Under the pieces are notes generated by a model. The model saw only the letters and a list, made by a program, of their open reading frames with translations, did no database searches and was not told where the DNA came from. This document shows, one piece after another, positions 1-9,558 of a stretch of 46,455 bases of DNA. Source of the DNA: Chara braunii (taxonomy: Eukaryota > Streptophyta > Charophyceae > Charales > Characeae); NCBI GenBank assembly GCA_003427395.1, contig BFEA01000013.1, forward strand, positions 2,658,147-2,704,601, given 5' to 3'. The stretch's first letter is position 1. Every line of letters starts with the position of its first letter. Position numbers and translations under genes: made by a program.

Positions 1-1
<1 letters not shown>

Positions 2-58
<57 letters not shown>

Positions 59-62
59 TGTG
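2..62. repeat. (CT)n followed by (TG)n microsatellite
   Basis: About 40 bases of CT dinucleotides run directly into about 21 bases of TG. Comparable CT/GA tracts recur inside several LTRs and in one leader in this window, so this tract probably also belongs to an LTR cut by the window edge. Confidence 0.95.
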
Positions 63-490
63 ACCAGTGAAAGGTACTGCCCTGAATTCCAGCAGATTGT
101 AGAGTGGTGCCGCGGTGCTGCCCACTGCCGGCACACAACCCCCCAGCTAAGGCTCCCAGGTAAGTGCTCCTCTCCCAAATGCCACCGCAGGCTGCCACTT
201 TTGCCCTGAACCTCCTCCTAGATCCACGACTCTAGCGCTGAATCTTGTATGTGCTAAGCCTGTCTTCACCAGAACTGCTCACCCACTGCCTGGTGTTGGC
301 TAAACCTTGTATGTGCTGGGCGCCAGACAGTAGGAGCGACATTGGATACAATGTTGATGTGACCAGAGAGCGTTGGCATTGGATGGTATCTTGGTGCATT
401 GTCCTCTCTGCTTGGTATTTGACTATCTGGACTACTTCGTGATTTTGCAACTTGGATTTCTGTCAATCGCTCTCGCTCATATTCCTTGCA
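63..490 (+). mobile_element. 3' part of an LTR related to element B's LTR
   Basis: There is no coding potential. The segment ends in CCTTGCA, followed after three bases by a TGGTATCGGAG primer-binding site. The last 40 or so bases and the PBS closely match the end of the B-type LTRs (reverse complement of 13421-13480). This identifies U5 of a plus-strand LTR whose 5' part lies outside the window. A perfect splice-donor-like CAGGTAAGT sits at 157-165. Confidence 0.6.
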
Positions 491-493
491 ATT

Positions 494-510
494 TGGTATC
501 GGAGTTGGTT
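494..510 (+). promoter_or_regulatory. Primer-binding site, initiator-Met tRNA-like
   Basis: TGGTATCGGAGTTGG follows three bases after the LTR terminus CA. Plant LTR elements commonly carry TGGTATCAGAGC, complementary to the 3' end of initiator-Met tRNA; this one differs at a few positions. The leader after it is interrupted at 569 by element A's LTR. Confidence 0.65.
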
Positions 511-568
511 CGATATCGGCGTTACCGGCTTTGGCATCTTTGTTATGTGGTGCGCTGAGGAGGCTTCT

Positions 569-1610
569 TGTTACATACTCGTGATTGTGGCAACGAGTAT
601 GGGGCAGAACCAAAGATCAACCAATATAGGATGAGCATGTATGCAGCGGAAGTCTGATAAACGGACTGACTCCCACACGGATCACTCCACACACGTACAA
701 TCGTGAGATGGTGGGGTCTGGGCCAAGCATAGACGATGCCCAGATCCCGTACACACATGCACAGATGAAAGGTGGGAGGAGAGACGAAGGAGGTGGGGGA
801 GGTAGACAGCACCGAAGGTCACCAAGATAGAATCCGATAGGTCACCGATATGGTAGTCCAAAATGTCATCAAACAAGATCAAAATGTCGAGGACAATAAG
901 TCACCAATGTCGGAGAGTCCAAATGTAACCGGTGTCCGAACTGTGATGCCGCCGAGTATCAACCCCAACAATCTCCAAGTCTCGAATCCGGCAAGTACCA
1001 CAGCCTCATACCATCGAAGTCCAACACTGATCTTTGTCCAACTAGTATGAAGTCTCCAATCTGAAGGAGAAGAAGAAGAAGAAGAAGAGAGTCGAGGAGG
1101 AGAGCGAGAGAGAGGGGACTGGCAATGGGAGGGAGGAGAGAACCTCCGGCTCCCGATACCTCAGGCGGCTATGGCCCCCGGTCTTGCTCAGTCGCCGTTG
1201 CTGCTGCTCTGCTCGCTGCCGCTGCTGCTCCTCGCGCTCCTGCGCTAAGTATAGCGCTAGCGCTCTGGTGGTAACCATAACGCACCGCTAAAGTGCCGGT
1301 GGTTCGATCCTGAACTGAGGCTGGACCGGTACTTTTGTACCGGTGGGGCAGAGGCCGATCTCTATGCTGCGAGGCCTGGTCGTGCCCTGAACCGTCAAGA
1401 TCGACGGTTCAGCCCCAACCGGCGGGCGGCTGCCTCAAGAGCGCCGCCAGGCCCAAACGGTAATGTCGTTTGGGCCTGCCCATCGGGTCTGGTCCAAGAT
1501 GAGGCCTTTACAGCCTGTAGTACCCCCAAGGTCGGGCCTTTAGGCCCTACTGTGTCCCTCTGGCCCTAAGTCGGATCCGGTAGGACCCATGTGGCGTCGA
1601 AGATGTAACA
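569..1610 (-). mobile_element. 3' LTR of element A
   Basis: The segment is bounded by a perfect 8-bp inverted terminal repeat, TGTTACAT at 569 and ATGTAACA ending at 1610, about 1.04 kb long. It lies directly beyond the pyrimidine-rich complement of a polypurine tract (1611-1623) downstream of A's minus-strand pol, so it is the 3' LTR. It includes a GAA run near 1066-1090 and a cluster of strong hairpins at 1325-1477. The bases left of it are CTTCT; the matching 5' LTR and target duplication were not found. Confidence 0.8.
1325..1477. other. Three strong hairpins inside the A LTR
   Basis: Three perfect inverted repeats lie within 153 bases: an 8-bp stem with TTTT loop (1325-1344), a 10-bp stem with 6-nt loop (1387-1412) and an 11-bp stem with 7-nt loop (1449-1477). 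On the minus strand they fall in the U3-proximal part of the LTR. Function is unknown; regulatory or structural roles are possible. Confidence 0.85.
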
Positions 1611-1623
1611 CACTCCCCCTCTT
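1611..1623 (-). promoter_or_regulatory. Polypurine tract of element A
   Basis: On the minus strand this reads AAGAGGGGGAGTG and abuts the TGTTACAT terminus of the LTR. This is the expected primer for plus-strand DNA synthesis. Element C has the equivalent purine tract at 20455-20467 before its own TGTTACAT terminus. Confidence 0.75.
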
Positions 1624-1634
1624 AAAAGACCAAG

Positions 1635-2462
1635 CTACCTGCGAGGGCGGAGTTGTCTGTCCGTTACTGGGGTGGGTCGGGCGGGACGAGCTGCTTCCTT
1701 AGCAAGGCGTCGATTCTCATAGTCAGCGAAGATAAGGGGTGCAGAAGTCTGCAAGTCTGCACTAGAGATCGACCGAGTGTCATCAGGCGCACATTGCTTG
1801 AATGTGACTTTGAACAGCAATGGCTTGTTGCCATACGCAGAAGTCTGCAAGTCTGCACTAGAGATCCACCGAGTGTCATCAGGCGCACATTGCTTGAATG
1901 TGACTTTGAACTGCAATGGCTTGTTGCCATACTTGCGGTGCGTGATGACTCGGTCGACTTCCTGATGTCCGTCCATAGAAGGCGGATCCTGTGATCGACG
2001 GCCGGGAAACTCGTCGGCGGAAGGTGGCGTGTAGATGGCCAGCTTCGACGCGTGGAAGACCCGGTGCACTGGAAGGTGCGGAGGAATGTTGACCACGAAG
2101 GAAGGACCTGCGGGGTCGTCTCCAACGGCAGAAGTGACTTCCCATGGTCCGAACCATTTCGGAAGGAGTTTGCGCGAAACGTCCTGCTCGAGCGCAAATT
2201 TCTCGGAGAGGACCCAAACAAGGTCTCCCTCGCAAAAAGGACATGGAAGTCGACGTCGGTTAGCCTGCTGCTGCATGCGGATCTGAGCCTTTTGCATATT
2301 CGCGCGGGCTTTGATCAGCAAGTCCCGGTACTTCCGAACGGAAGCGGGAGAGCAAGGGACGTCTATGTCGGCAGCCTGTGGCAAAAGGGGATCAGCGAAG
2401 ATCCGTGCTTTCTCTCCACCATGATGTAGCTCGAATGGTGTGACGCAGATCGCCGGGTGCAC
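1635..2462 (-). pseudogene. Element A integrase C-terminal region with duplicated chromodomain-like segment
   Basis: This minus-strand frame carries the end of the integrase core, a GPF/Y-like module (LLPKWFGPWEV, then VGDDPAGPSF and VFHASKL) and a chromodomain-like tail (VITHRKYGNKPLQFKV). A 96-bp in-frame tandem duplication (1741-1836 and 1837-1932) repeats 32 residues of that tail, and a tryptophan in one copy is serine in the other. The frame ends near the PPT, as expected for the 3' end of pol. It is separated from the catalytic core by a stop and a frameshift at about 2460-2570. Chromodomains in this position are known to guide integration to chromatin in chromoviruses; here the function is inferred and probably lost. 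Confidence 0.85.
1741..1932. repeat. 96-bp in-frame tandem duplication in the A chromodomain-like tail
   Basis: Two nearly identical 96-bp units, each starting GCAGAAGTCTGC, lie head to tail at 1741 and 1837. Because 96 is a multiple of three, the 32-residue repeat is kept in frame. Confidence 0.95.
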
Positions 2463-2565
2463 CGAAGTGTTATAGGCGAACTCGATGTCGGGAAGCTGGT
2501 CAACCCAATCTTTTCTGGTCGGGACGGATGAGCATACGCAACATCATCTGAGCGGTCTGCTGCGC

Positions 2566-3126
2566 TCACTCCGTCTGGCCATCCGTCTGCGGGAGCCGAG
2601 CCGAGCTCGGCTTCATTGTCGTACCGGACTCAGCCATGAGGGAAGTCCAAAAGGCCGACATGAAGCGAGTATCTCGGTCGCTCACACTGTCTTCCGGAAC
2701 ACCCTGGTTGGTAATCCAACCAGTGTGCAAGAGTCGTGCGAGCTCAGGCGCTCCAGCATGATACTTGCAAGGAAGGAAGCGAGCATACTTGCTCAAACGG
2801 TCAACGACCGTGAGAATACCATCATGGCCGTGGCGATCGCGGGGGAACGGGCCTGTCACGTCCATAGCAATGGAGAGGCGCGGTGCCCGAGGAATCGGCA
2901 ACGGTTTCAGTTCGCCGAAGGGGACTCGAGATCGACTCTTGTTACGGTGGCAAACTGCACATGACTCAATGTACCTCGTGACGTCATGAAGGACGTCGGG
3001 CCAGTGAAAACGCTGGCGGAGGCGTGCTAATGTGCGGTTCACACCAAGGTGTGCCGAAAGTCGTGCGTCGTGGAATTCGCCGAGAAGACGAGTCCGTAAG
3101 ATGCGATCTCGGGGCACAACTAACAA
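2566..3126 (-). pseudogene. Element A integrase, zinc-binding and catalytic core
   Basis: The HHCC zinc-binding module is visible (GEFHDARLSAH ... ESCAVC), followed by the catalytic positions MDVTGPF (first D), SDRDTRF (second D) and PQTDGQTE (E). The set of acidic residues is therefore complete, but the frame stops immediately after the E motif. The remaining core and C-terminal region lie in other frames downstream (about 2460-2565 and 1635-2462). This is a normal Ty3/gypsy integrase that has decayed. Confidence 0.9.
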
Positions 3127-3246
3127 GTCCTTTCCTCTCGTGTGAAGGAGAAGGAACCCATCGGAAATCCGATAGTGGCTAGCCGGCGGGTGATCTGATG
3201 AAAGCTCCGCATAAAGCGTAGAGTAAGTCGGATCGGACTTGTAGCC
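3127..3246 (-). pseudogene. Element A RNase H to integrase linker (frameshifted)
   Basis: This 120-base stretch connects the RNase H frame and the integrase frame. The reading frame changes inside it and no complete motif is seen. It corresponds to the linker between the two domains in the related element C. Confidence 0.5.
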
Positions 3247-4077
3247 TTAGACGAAATGCAGTTGCAGATCGTCATCGAGGTCAAATGTCGTGGTCACAAT
3301 GGCACAAAAGTCGGGCCGTCGTGAGAGGGCGTCCGCAGCTCGATTGGCGGGACCGGGAATGTGGCACGGGTCAAAGTCGAACTGGTCGATGTAATACATC
3401 CATCGACCGATCGTGGCAGTGACCGTATCCTGCGTTTTGTAAAAGGTCAACGGATTGTTGTCCGTATTCCATTTAAAACGCCGACGGCCGAGAAGAAAGT
3501 GGCGCCACCGTTTGAGAACGGTGACGAACGCGAGTAGCTCTTTTTTCCTAGTGTCGTCGAGAGTGTTGACGAGAGGCACCTTTTGGGAGAAATACTTGAC
3601 CGGATGCCAACCGTCCTCGTGACATTGTTCCAACACCTCACCAATACCGTATCCCGAAGCGTCCGTAGTCACTTGGGTGGGAAGGGTGGGGTCATATATA
3701 CGGAGGGCAGGTGCGGCTTGCATCGCTGCCTTCAACGTAGTGAATGCGCCACGGGCTGCGTCGTCGAACTCGAAGGGCACCTTCGGGGACTGAAGTCTCG
3801 ACAAAGGAGCGGCAAGTTTCGAGTATGACTCGACGAATCGCTGATAATATCCAGCCAAACCCATGAAAGAGCTTACATCCGTCGTGCAACGGGGTTCCGG
3901 CCAATCCACGATGGCTTGGATCTTGTCCGCTAAGGGACGAATGCCTTTCGGCGTGACAAAATGACCTAAGTACTCAAGCTCCTGCTTGGCGAACTCGCAC
4001 TTGTCGAGAAAAACTTTGTACTTGGCTAGTCGCAAACGATCCAGAACAACGCGAAGGTGTACGATGTGCTCGTCCAA
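3247..4077 (-). pseudogene. Element A RT thumb/connection and RNase H
   Basis: The frame begins in the RT region after the YLDD palm (LDKCEFAKQELEYLGHFV), runs through FMGLAGYYQRFV, and reaches RNase H (TTDASGYGIG, KRWRHFLLGRRRFKWNTD and ADALSRRPD). The order is that of Ty3/gypsy pol. Its start overlaps a tandem duplication (3914-4253) that shifts the frame relative to the palm domain upstream. Confidence 0.9.
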
Positions 4078-4253
4078 CGTCCACTTGGATCTTGTTCGCT
4101 AAGGGACGAATGTCTTTCGGCATGACAAAATGACCTAAGTACTCAAGCTCCTGCTTGGCGAACTCGCACTTGTCGAGATTCGCTTTGTACTTGGCTAGTC
4201 GCAAACGATCCAGAATAACGCGAAGGTGTACGATGTGCTCGTCCAACGTCCCA
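3914..4253. repeat. 170-bp tandem duplication inside element A RT
   Basis: A unit starting CTTGGATCTTGT at 3914 repeats at 4084 with a small number of substitutions. 170 is not a multiple of three, so the duplication throws the RT out of frame. The palm-to-thumb residues (LDEHIVHLRV to YLGHFV) are encoded twice. Confidence 0.95.
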
Positions 4254-4369
4254 CTGTAAACCAAGATGTCATCAAGGTAGATGAGGATGCTGCGATCGAG
4301 CAAGTCGCGAAACTCAGTCGTCATCGCTGCTTGGAAAGTCGCGGGGGCATTGGTGAGGCTAAATGGCAT
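3974..4369 (-). pseudogene. Element A reverse transcriptase palm (YLDD)
   Basis: The minus-strand frame shows MPFSLTNAPATFQ followed by ILIYLDDILVYSGT, the catalytic YLDD box of gypsy RTs. It ends in the duplicated segment at 3914-4253, after which unrelated residues follow before a stop. The canonical MPFGLTNAPATFQ glycine is serine here. Confidence 0.9.
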
Positions 4370-4480
4370 GACAACTCAGTTGTCAAAATGCCCGTACAGC
4401 GTCTTGAACGTGGTCTTGTACCGATCTTGAGGCTGGATTTCAATCTGGTGGTAACGCGACTTCAAGTCCAACTTCGAGAA

Positions 4481-4966
4481 CTACGTCGCGCCGCCTAACC
4501 GCTCAAGAAGATCATCAATCCGAGGGAGAGGGCCGGCGTTTTTTACGGTTTGTGCGTTAAGTTTGCGATAATCGATGCATAACCGTAGATCTTTGTTCTT
4601 CTTCCGGACGAAGAGAACAGGGGCACCGTAGGGCGAATAACTAGGGCGAATCCAACCCTTGTCGAGAAGGTCATCGAGTTGTGTGCGAAGCACCTCGAGT
4701 TCCTCTTCGCTCATGCAGTAGATGCATCCACGCGGAGGGACGGTGCCAGCCTCGAGAGTGATCCCGTGACGTATGGGCCGATCCGGAACCGTTCCGGTGG
4801 GAACCTCGAAACTCGTCCAAGAGGTGAGAAATGCGTGGGTCCGGCGGTGACGCGGCTGGTCCGTCCGGCGAGGGGAGAGCATGCAAGAATACAAGGCCCA
4901 TCTCCTCGACGTCATTCCGAGCAATGGCTTCGCGAATTCTTGCAACGGAAACCATGTGACAAGCAA
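4481..4966 (-). pseudogene. Element A reverse transcriptase fingers region
   Basis: The frame contains the entry to RT ([17 protein letters not shown]), [30 protein letters not shown] and [11 protein letters not shown], i.e. the first conserved RT blocks. It stops before the FSKLDL block; residues of that block are in another frame at 4370-4480. The first 60 or so residues are a poorly conserved protease-RT linker. Confidence 0.9.
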
Positions 4967-4999
4967 TCGAAGTGCGAGGGGTTGCGACCGTACATGGGA

Positions 5000-5331
5000 C
5001 TAACACTTCGTTCCGATAACGGATGTGATTCGGTCATGAAAGTTCACCGGATGATCGGCGCTACGCAACCAAGACATGCCTAAAATCAGGTCGAACTTGG
5101 TGTCGAGGATGTCAAAAGACATCGGCTCGCACGCAAGTGGCACAAAGTATACCGGAACGCCGTCGACGCATCGGTCAATCGACTTTTGCGTGCGGCCGTC
5201 CGCGAGCGTGGGTTGCGTCTTCCTTCGAACGCGCGGGCCATAAAGACTTGGCTCATAAAGTTGCGAGATGCTGCGCAATCAATCAAGGCACTACAGGTTG
5301 CCTTTCCGATTTGAATGCGGATATAGAGCAA
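5000..5331 (-). pseudogene. Element A aspartic protease (frameshifted)
   Basis: Two overlapping minus-strand frames make one protease. The upstream frame has the active-site region ALIDCAASRNFMSQ; the downstream frame (5000-5278) has FDLILGMSWL and VNFHDRI. The usual D-S/T-G triad reads D-C-A, so the catalytic glycine is replaced. Together with the frameshift this makes it non-functional. The same protease is seen in element C at about 17040-17330. Confidence 0.8.
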
Positions 5332-5882
5332 AGGCGCGTCGGTTTCGGCGTACCTTGGGTGGCGTACTCGCGGTCAATCTTCGCAAGATAGGAGCGGAGA
5401 TCGACAACCGCTACCCCGTCGTCCGTCAACGGAGCTGGTACTGTAGTGTGCAAATAGGAGCGTAGATTTGCCATCAAGGCATTGCAATGCGGCCTTGGCA
5501 AGGTTCCGGTCGAGGGTAGAGGCATCCAAGCGAAGTCCTCTTTCGTGGGCGGGTCAAGCTCCTCAAGTCTTGACCACGCCGTCGAGTCCTCGGAAGTCAG
5601 TGGCGAGCTGACCGGATCACTTGCCGACGGTGTACAGGCTGCGCATACGCAATCTAAGTGCACGTGGCTCGGCTGGTCTAGTGATGGTACCAGCTGGGCG
5701 GCATATTCCTCGTACGTAGCACGAGAATCAGCGACTAACGCATGCTCCCCGGTAGTGACATCGATTGCTAGCAAGGCAACCGGCTCCGACGGAGTGAGGA
5801 GAGGCGTCGCCCCTCTCCTTGCGTAGCTCAGTTTCTCAAGTTTGTTGGACGGGGTACGCGTGCCTTGCCCTTGTCCGGGCAT
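5283..5882 (-). pseudogene. Element A pol N-terminal spacer region
   Basis: This minus-strand frame of about 200 residues overlaps the end of gag by 55 nt and lies in the -1 frame relative to it. It leads to the protease and contains no catalytic motif. A comparable region (EEL/LDPLTFEDFTWLPLL) precedes the protease of element C. Expression as a Gag-Pol fusion by -1 frameshifting is likely by analogy with elements B and D, but the overlap shows only a weak candidate (GAGAAAC next to the gag stop). Confidence 0.65.
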
Positions 5883-7588
5883 TGTGCGGTAGTGTGTACG
5901 ACACTACTGCACCATAGGCAATAACCGTACCGTTGACGTAAATCAAATACTTCCTTGGTTGTCTTGTATGCCGTCCATGGCTGCTGCCTTGTTCCCGTCG
6001 ATGCCGTCTCTTGTGTCGCCTTGTTCTTCCGAACTCTCTTGGGACGCTTCGGAGGGAGCGCTGCTACAATTCCTCCATCACTCGAGGATGCTGCCGCAGC
6101 GTGGAGATCGACTGTTTCTTCAGAAAACAACATTGTTATGTGCTGGTCGTTGATAGGCCGACTTAGCCACATAGTGCGACTAGGACTGTTTCTCGTTAGC
6201 GGCCTTGTCGTCCGTTTGGATGACCAGGTTTGCGCGAGGAATAAGGTATAGTCGTACTCGTTGTCGAGTGCTGACCGCAATCCTGTGCACGATCGCGAGA
6301 AGAACTCGGATCGTTGGTTTGTAAAACTCAAATCGAAGCCTGGCGTGGTCACTATCTTCTGCCACTTTATCGTCCAGTCTCGAGTTGGCATACTTCCCTG
6401 TGAGCAAGTGTACACTTCGTTCATGGCCGCCTTCACGACGTTGCGGACCATGAATCGAGTGAACCATAGTTGCTCGAACTCCTTCCACGTAATGTGCGTG
6501 TGGAGTTCGGCGATGGTGCATTGCTTGGTAGCCGCCAGGTGATTCATCCATGCCTGCGCTCCTCCAATCAGTTGTAGGTAGAACGCCTTCAACATGTCTT
6601 CAGCCGGGACAGTGCGGCAGGATGCTTCAGTGAGGAAACGTTGCCACCATGTCAAAGCGTCTGTCTTGTTGTAGTCGTCGAACTTGCTGATGGTGAACTG
6701 CGGCATCTTGAAATTCTTGGTAGCGGCATCCGGTCTCGTCTGCAGCTTGGTGATGTCCGTCTTGATGGCGGCCACCGTGCTACTGATCGTGTCCGGCCCA
6801 GTGAAAGCACCTAGGTTGCCGATGAGATTGACGACATGATCGATGCGCCCGTTGAGCTGCTTCGTCGTGTCTGTCGTGCAGCCTGGCGCTGCTTGGGGAG
6901 GCCTTGTCTCCAGAGTAGCAATGCGGGCGTCCAACTGTTTCAGCTGGCAGCCCGCGACCTTGACGGCTGCTGCAAGTGTCTTCACATTGTGGTTCAGATC
7001 TTGCTGCAGCTGCCGTGTGGACCTGGAATGAAGTTCCCCCATGGTGCTGTTCCAGATGACTTCGCGCATTGTGTTGAGTAGAATGTCTGCCAGGTTTTGC
7101 CTCTCCTGTTGCACTGTCGTTGGCTCGGGGCCGGCTACAGGAACATAACGCATCCCGTTGAGTACCGCTGTCCACTGTTCTTGGCTGGAAATCAGAAGTT
7201 CAGCGCTGTCGGCGTTGAGCTGATCGGTCGCCAAGTGCTCTGCCTCAGCTGGACGCTGGGTTTGGGCTGCGGCTTCCGCTGCTAGCCGTAGTCTCTCTGC
7301 TTCGGCAGGCTCTTGCCGTTCTTTGGCAAGGGTGAGTGTGGCTGTATAGTCTTGCACTCTTTGAATGAAGTCCGGGAGGGGCTCATTCGGCCCTTGCACC
7401 GGACAGACCGGTAAGGGTTCGGCATTGCCAGATGTCAAACTTTCAGATGGCGTTCCGCTGTTTGACGTGTTCGCCATTTGAGTGCTGGTCTGAGGCTGTT
7501 GTCGATCTGCAGGTGGCTGTTGTTGTTGGAGATCTGCGATCCTTCTGCTGCGTCGTGGCTGTTGTTCGGTGGCTTGCCCTGCTGGCAT
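5828..7588 (-). pseudogene. Element A gag (capsid plus CCHC knuckle)
   Basis: The frame is open to 7723, but the first ATG is at 7588 (MPAGQATEQQ), giving about 586 residues. It has a Q-rich start, an A/E-rich probable coiled coil, a capsid region (FTISKFDDYNKTDALTWWQRF) and a C-terminal zinc knuckle, CLWCSSVVHTTAQC (C-x2-C-x4-H-x4-C). This is a complete gag layout. A stretch around residues 500-530 reads unlike capsid and may be a local frameshift pair. Pol follows in the -1 frame. Confidence 0.8.
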
Positions 7589-7831
7589 CAGAAATGCTGT
7601 TGAAGGCTCGCTCGTCCGAAGGTCGCAGAACAGTGTGAGGGAGAGGGTGGGCACAGGGATAGAACAGATCAAGCAATATACATACAGTCCCTGTCCCAAT
7701 GATGGACTTAGACACCTAATCAAAACAGAAAAAATAAATTTCTCGTAAACAACTCGGAAATTCGTAATAAGAACAATAATAACGAATTATTTAATCAATA
7801 AGTTTAATTAATGATTAATACAAATTAATAA

Positions 7832-7912
7832 TTCTTAATGATAATCGATAAAACAATTTGCAATAATGATTTCTTAATGATAATCAATTAAAACAATATT
7901 TGCAATAATGAT
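7832..7912. repeat. Two-copy imperfect tandem repeat, about 40 bp period
   Basis: TTCTTAATGATAATC starts both units, at 7832 (39 bp) and 7871 (42 bp), and both end in GCAATAATGAT. It lies within the AT-rich tract. Confidence 0.9.
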
Positions 7913-7969
7913 AATGAACGAATTTGAATTGTTATCAAGATTAGGTATCTGCTGAGATCAATGTATGGT

Positions 7970-8004
7970 CCGGGAGTTCACCGTTTAATTAGTGAACTAC
8001 CCGG
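7970..8004. other. Inverted repeat in the AT-rich tract
   Basis: CCGGGAGTTCAC and GTGAACTACCCGG pair as a 12-bp stem with one bulge around a 10-nt AT-rich loop. It is GC-rich in an AT-rich neighbourhood. Its function is unknown. Confidence 0.8.
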
Positions 8005-8343
8005 AAGTTGCAATTATGAGGGTCAGATTCGGATTAGGTTGCCAAAAAAAAATTCGGAAAAAATCATGAGAAAAAAACACTCGAATTTTCAAAAACGTGA
8101 AATTTTGGGAATTTCCACCGGCAAAATCCGATTTTTAAAGGCCTAAGTCCGTTTTCAGAATTTCTCAAACAAGGGAGCGAAAAAAAAATTCGCGAAAATT
8201 TCGGAGTCCAACCCTAATTTCCCGCGATTCGGCAGAATTTTCGGATTTACGGTTCCCAAAACGTATGAATTTCCCAAGTTGATCGAAAACCAAAATTTTC
8301 GTAACCCTAATTTCCAATACTGCAATAAAACGGAAATGTCGAT

Positions 8344-8424
8344 TTAGAAAATGAAATACAGGAATAAAATCAGAATGCTACTATTTGATGAATGTGTATC
8401 TTGAAATTGGCCAGGATCATAATA
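8344..8424 (+). mobile_element. 3'-terminal scrap of an L1-like LTR
   Basis: Bases from about 8384 to 8424 match the sense 3' end of the L1 LTR family (complement of 22202-22240), including AAATTGGCCAGGATC, at roughly 85-90% by eye. The match ends exactly where element B's RNase H frame resumes, after its KGEY residues. No PBS follows. This is an LTR end joined to the broken B pol. Confidence 0.6.
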
Positions 8425-8700
8425 GTACTCTCCTTTGATGTATTGAGGTTCGACGTCATACTGCTCAATGACTTTGATCCATCTTTTCAACGCATCAAAG
8501 AGCACTAGCTGGGTTCTCATCCACTTTAGGATCTGATGATCAGTCCTGACATAGAAGAACCTCCCAAGAAGGTAGTGCCTCCAGTGGGTTAGCGCTTTAT
8601 AGATCGCATAGAGCTCCTTCTCATAGGTGGACTTAGCCAACTTCTGACAGGGCATCTTTTTCGACATGTACTCAACTGGCCTCAACTTTGGCCGCTCCTA
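8425..8700 (-). pseudogene. Element B RNase H (truncated)
   Basis: The minus-strand frame shows EYMSKKMPCQKLAKSTYEKE, THWRHYLLGRFFYVRTDHQ and EQYDVEPQYIKGEY, the second half of gypsy RNase H. It is cut inside the motif that normally leads to ADALSRR, where an LTR scrap takes over at 8424. No B integrase remains in the window. Three stops separate it from the RT part upstream. Confidence 0.9.
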
Positions 8701-9212
8701 CCGCACAAGCACGCCGCCTATGCCATATTGGCTAGCATCCGTGGTTAATATAAATGGCTTGTAAGGATCAGAAAGTTTCAAGACCTCATGGTGCGCCAGA
8801 GCATGCTTTAGATGTTTGAAGGCGGCCTCACACCTGTCTGTCCACTCCCATGGGGTGTCAAAGGGGAGCCCACTATGCTATAGTTTTTGACAAAATTGCG
8901 ATAATAGTCGGTCATCCCTAAGAAGGACCTCATCTCAGTCACAGACTAAGGACGCGGCCAGTCACGAATGCTGACCACCTTCGCGTCATCGGACTTCAAT
9001 CCCTCCACGGAAATCTCACGACCCAGATACAAGATCCGGGTGCCGCCAAACTCGCATTTCTCCCTATTGATCTTGAACTGGTGTTGTCGAAGGAGGCTAA
9101 GGACTTTGTCTGAGTGGGCTACATGCTCCTCGACATTCCTAATGAAAATAAGTATGTCATCGAGGTACACGATGACAAACTTGTCCAAGTAGTTATGAAA
9201 AATCATGTTCAT
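8701..9212 (-). pseudogene. Element B RT palm and connection
   Basis: The frame from 9212 carries KFVIVYLDDILIFIRNVEEH and REKCEFGGTRILYLGREI, then an in-frame stop near 8946. Beyond the stop, MRSFLGMTDYYRNFVKNYS and LTTDASQYGIGGVL remain readable. YLDD and the RNase H DAS are present. The fragment is typical of Ty3/gypsy. Confidence 0.9.
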
Positions 9213-9558
9213 CGCGTGCTGGAAGGTGCCAGGAGCATTGCAAAGGCCGAAAAGCGGTTTTGTGTTGATCCTCGGGCCGTATTGTAATCTGATGGTACCC
9301 GGACTTTAGATCTATCTTACTGAAATACCGACACCCTTGCACTCGGTCCAACAAGTCATCGATGCGCGGTAGGGGCTTTGCGTTTTTCACAGTGATGGCA
9401 TCGAGGCCCCTATAATCATTGCACATCCTCAAGGTTCCCCCCTTCTTTGGTATGAATAGGACAGGAGATCCGTAAGGGGAAACGCTAGGCCGGATCCAAC
9501 CCTTCTCTATGAGTTCCTTGATTTGTCGGCGAAGCTCATCGAGCTCAGCTGGAGACAT
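9193..9558 (-). pseudogene. Element B RT fingers
   Basis: [51 protein letters not shown] and [14 protein letters not shown] are all visible in order. A deletion or frameshift after HKTAFRP breaks the link to the MPFGL/palm region. Residues N-D-Y-R-G replace the more usual I-D-Y-R-x. Confidence 0.9.

Larger units (their letters stand above)
7715..8343. other. AT-rich tract upstream of element A gag
   Basis: Composition drops sharply to A/T-rich sequence with many A and T runs and no convincing coding frame. Read toward gag on the minus strand, it ends in GTTTTGATTAGGTG. The AT-rich tract upstream of element C gag ends in GTTTTTTGATTAGTG at the same relative place. It is therefore probably the native leader (or a leader intron) of the A/C family. 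No 5' LTR is visible beyond it. Confidence 0.6.

Noticed and set aside
1-62. CRISPR or satellite array
   Set aside because: It is a simple dinucleotide repeat without spacers; no spaced direct-repeat array was found anywhere in the window.
5482-5826. Plus-strand frame of 114 codons inside element A pol
   Set aside because: It is the antisense shadow of the pol spacer, which has homologous counterparts in element C on the coding strand.
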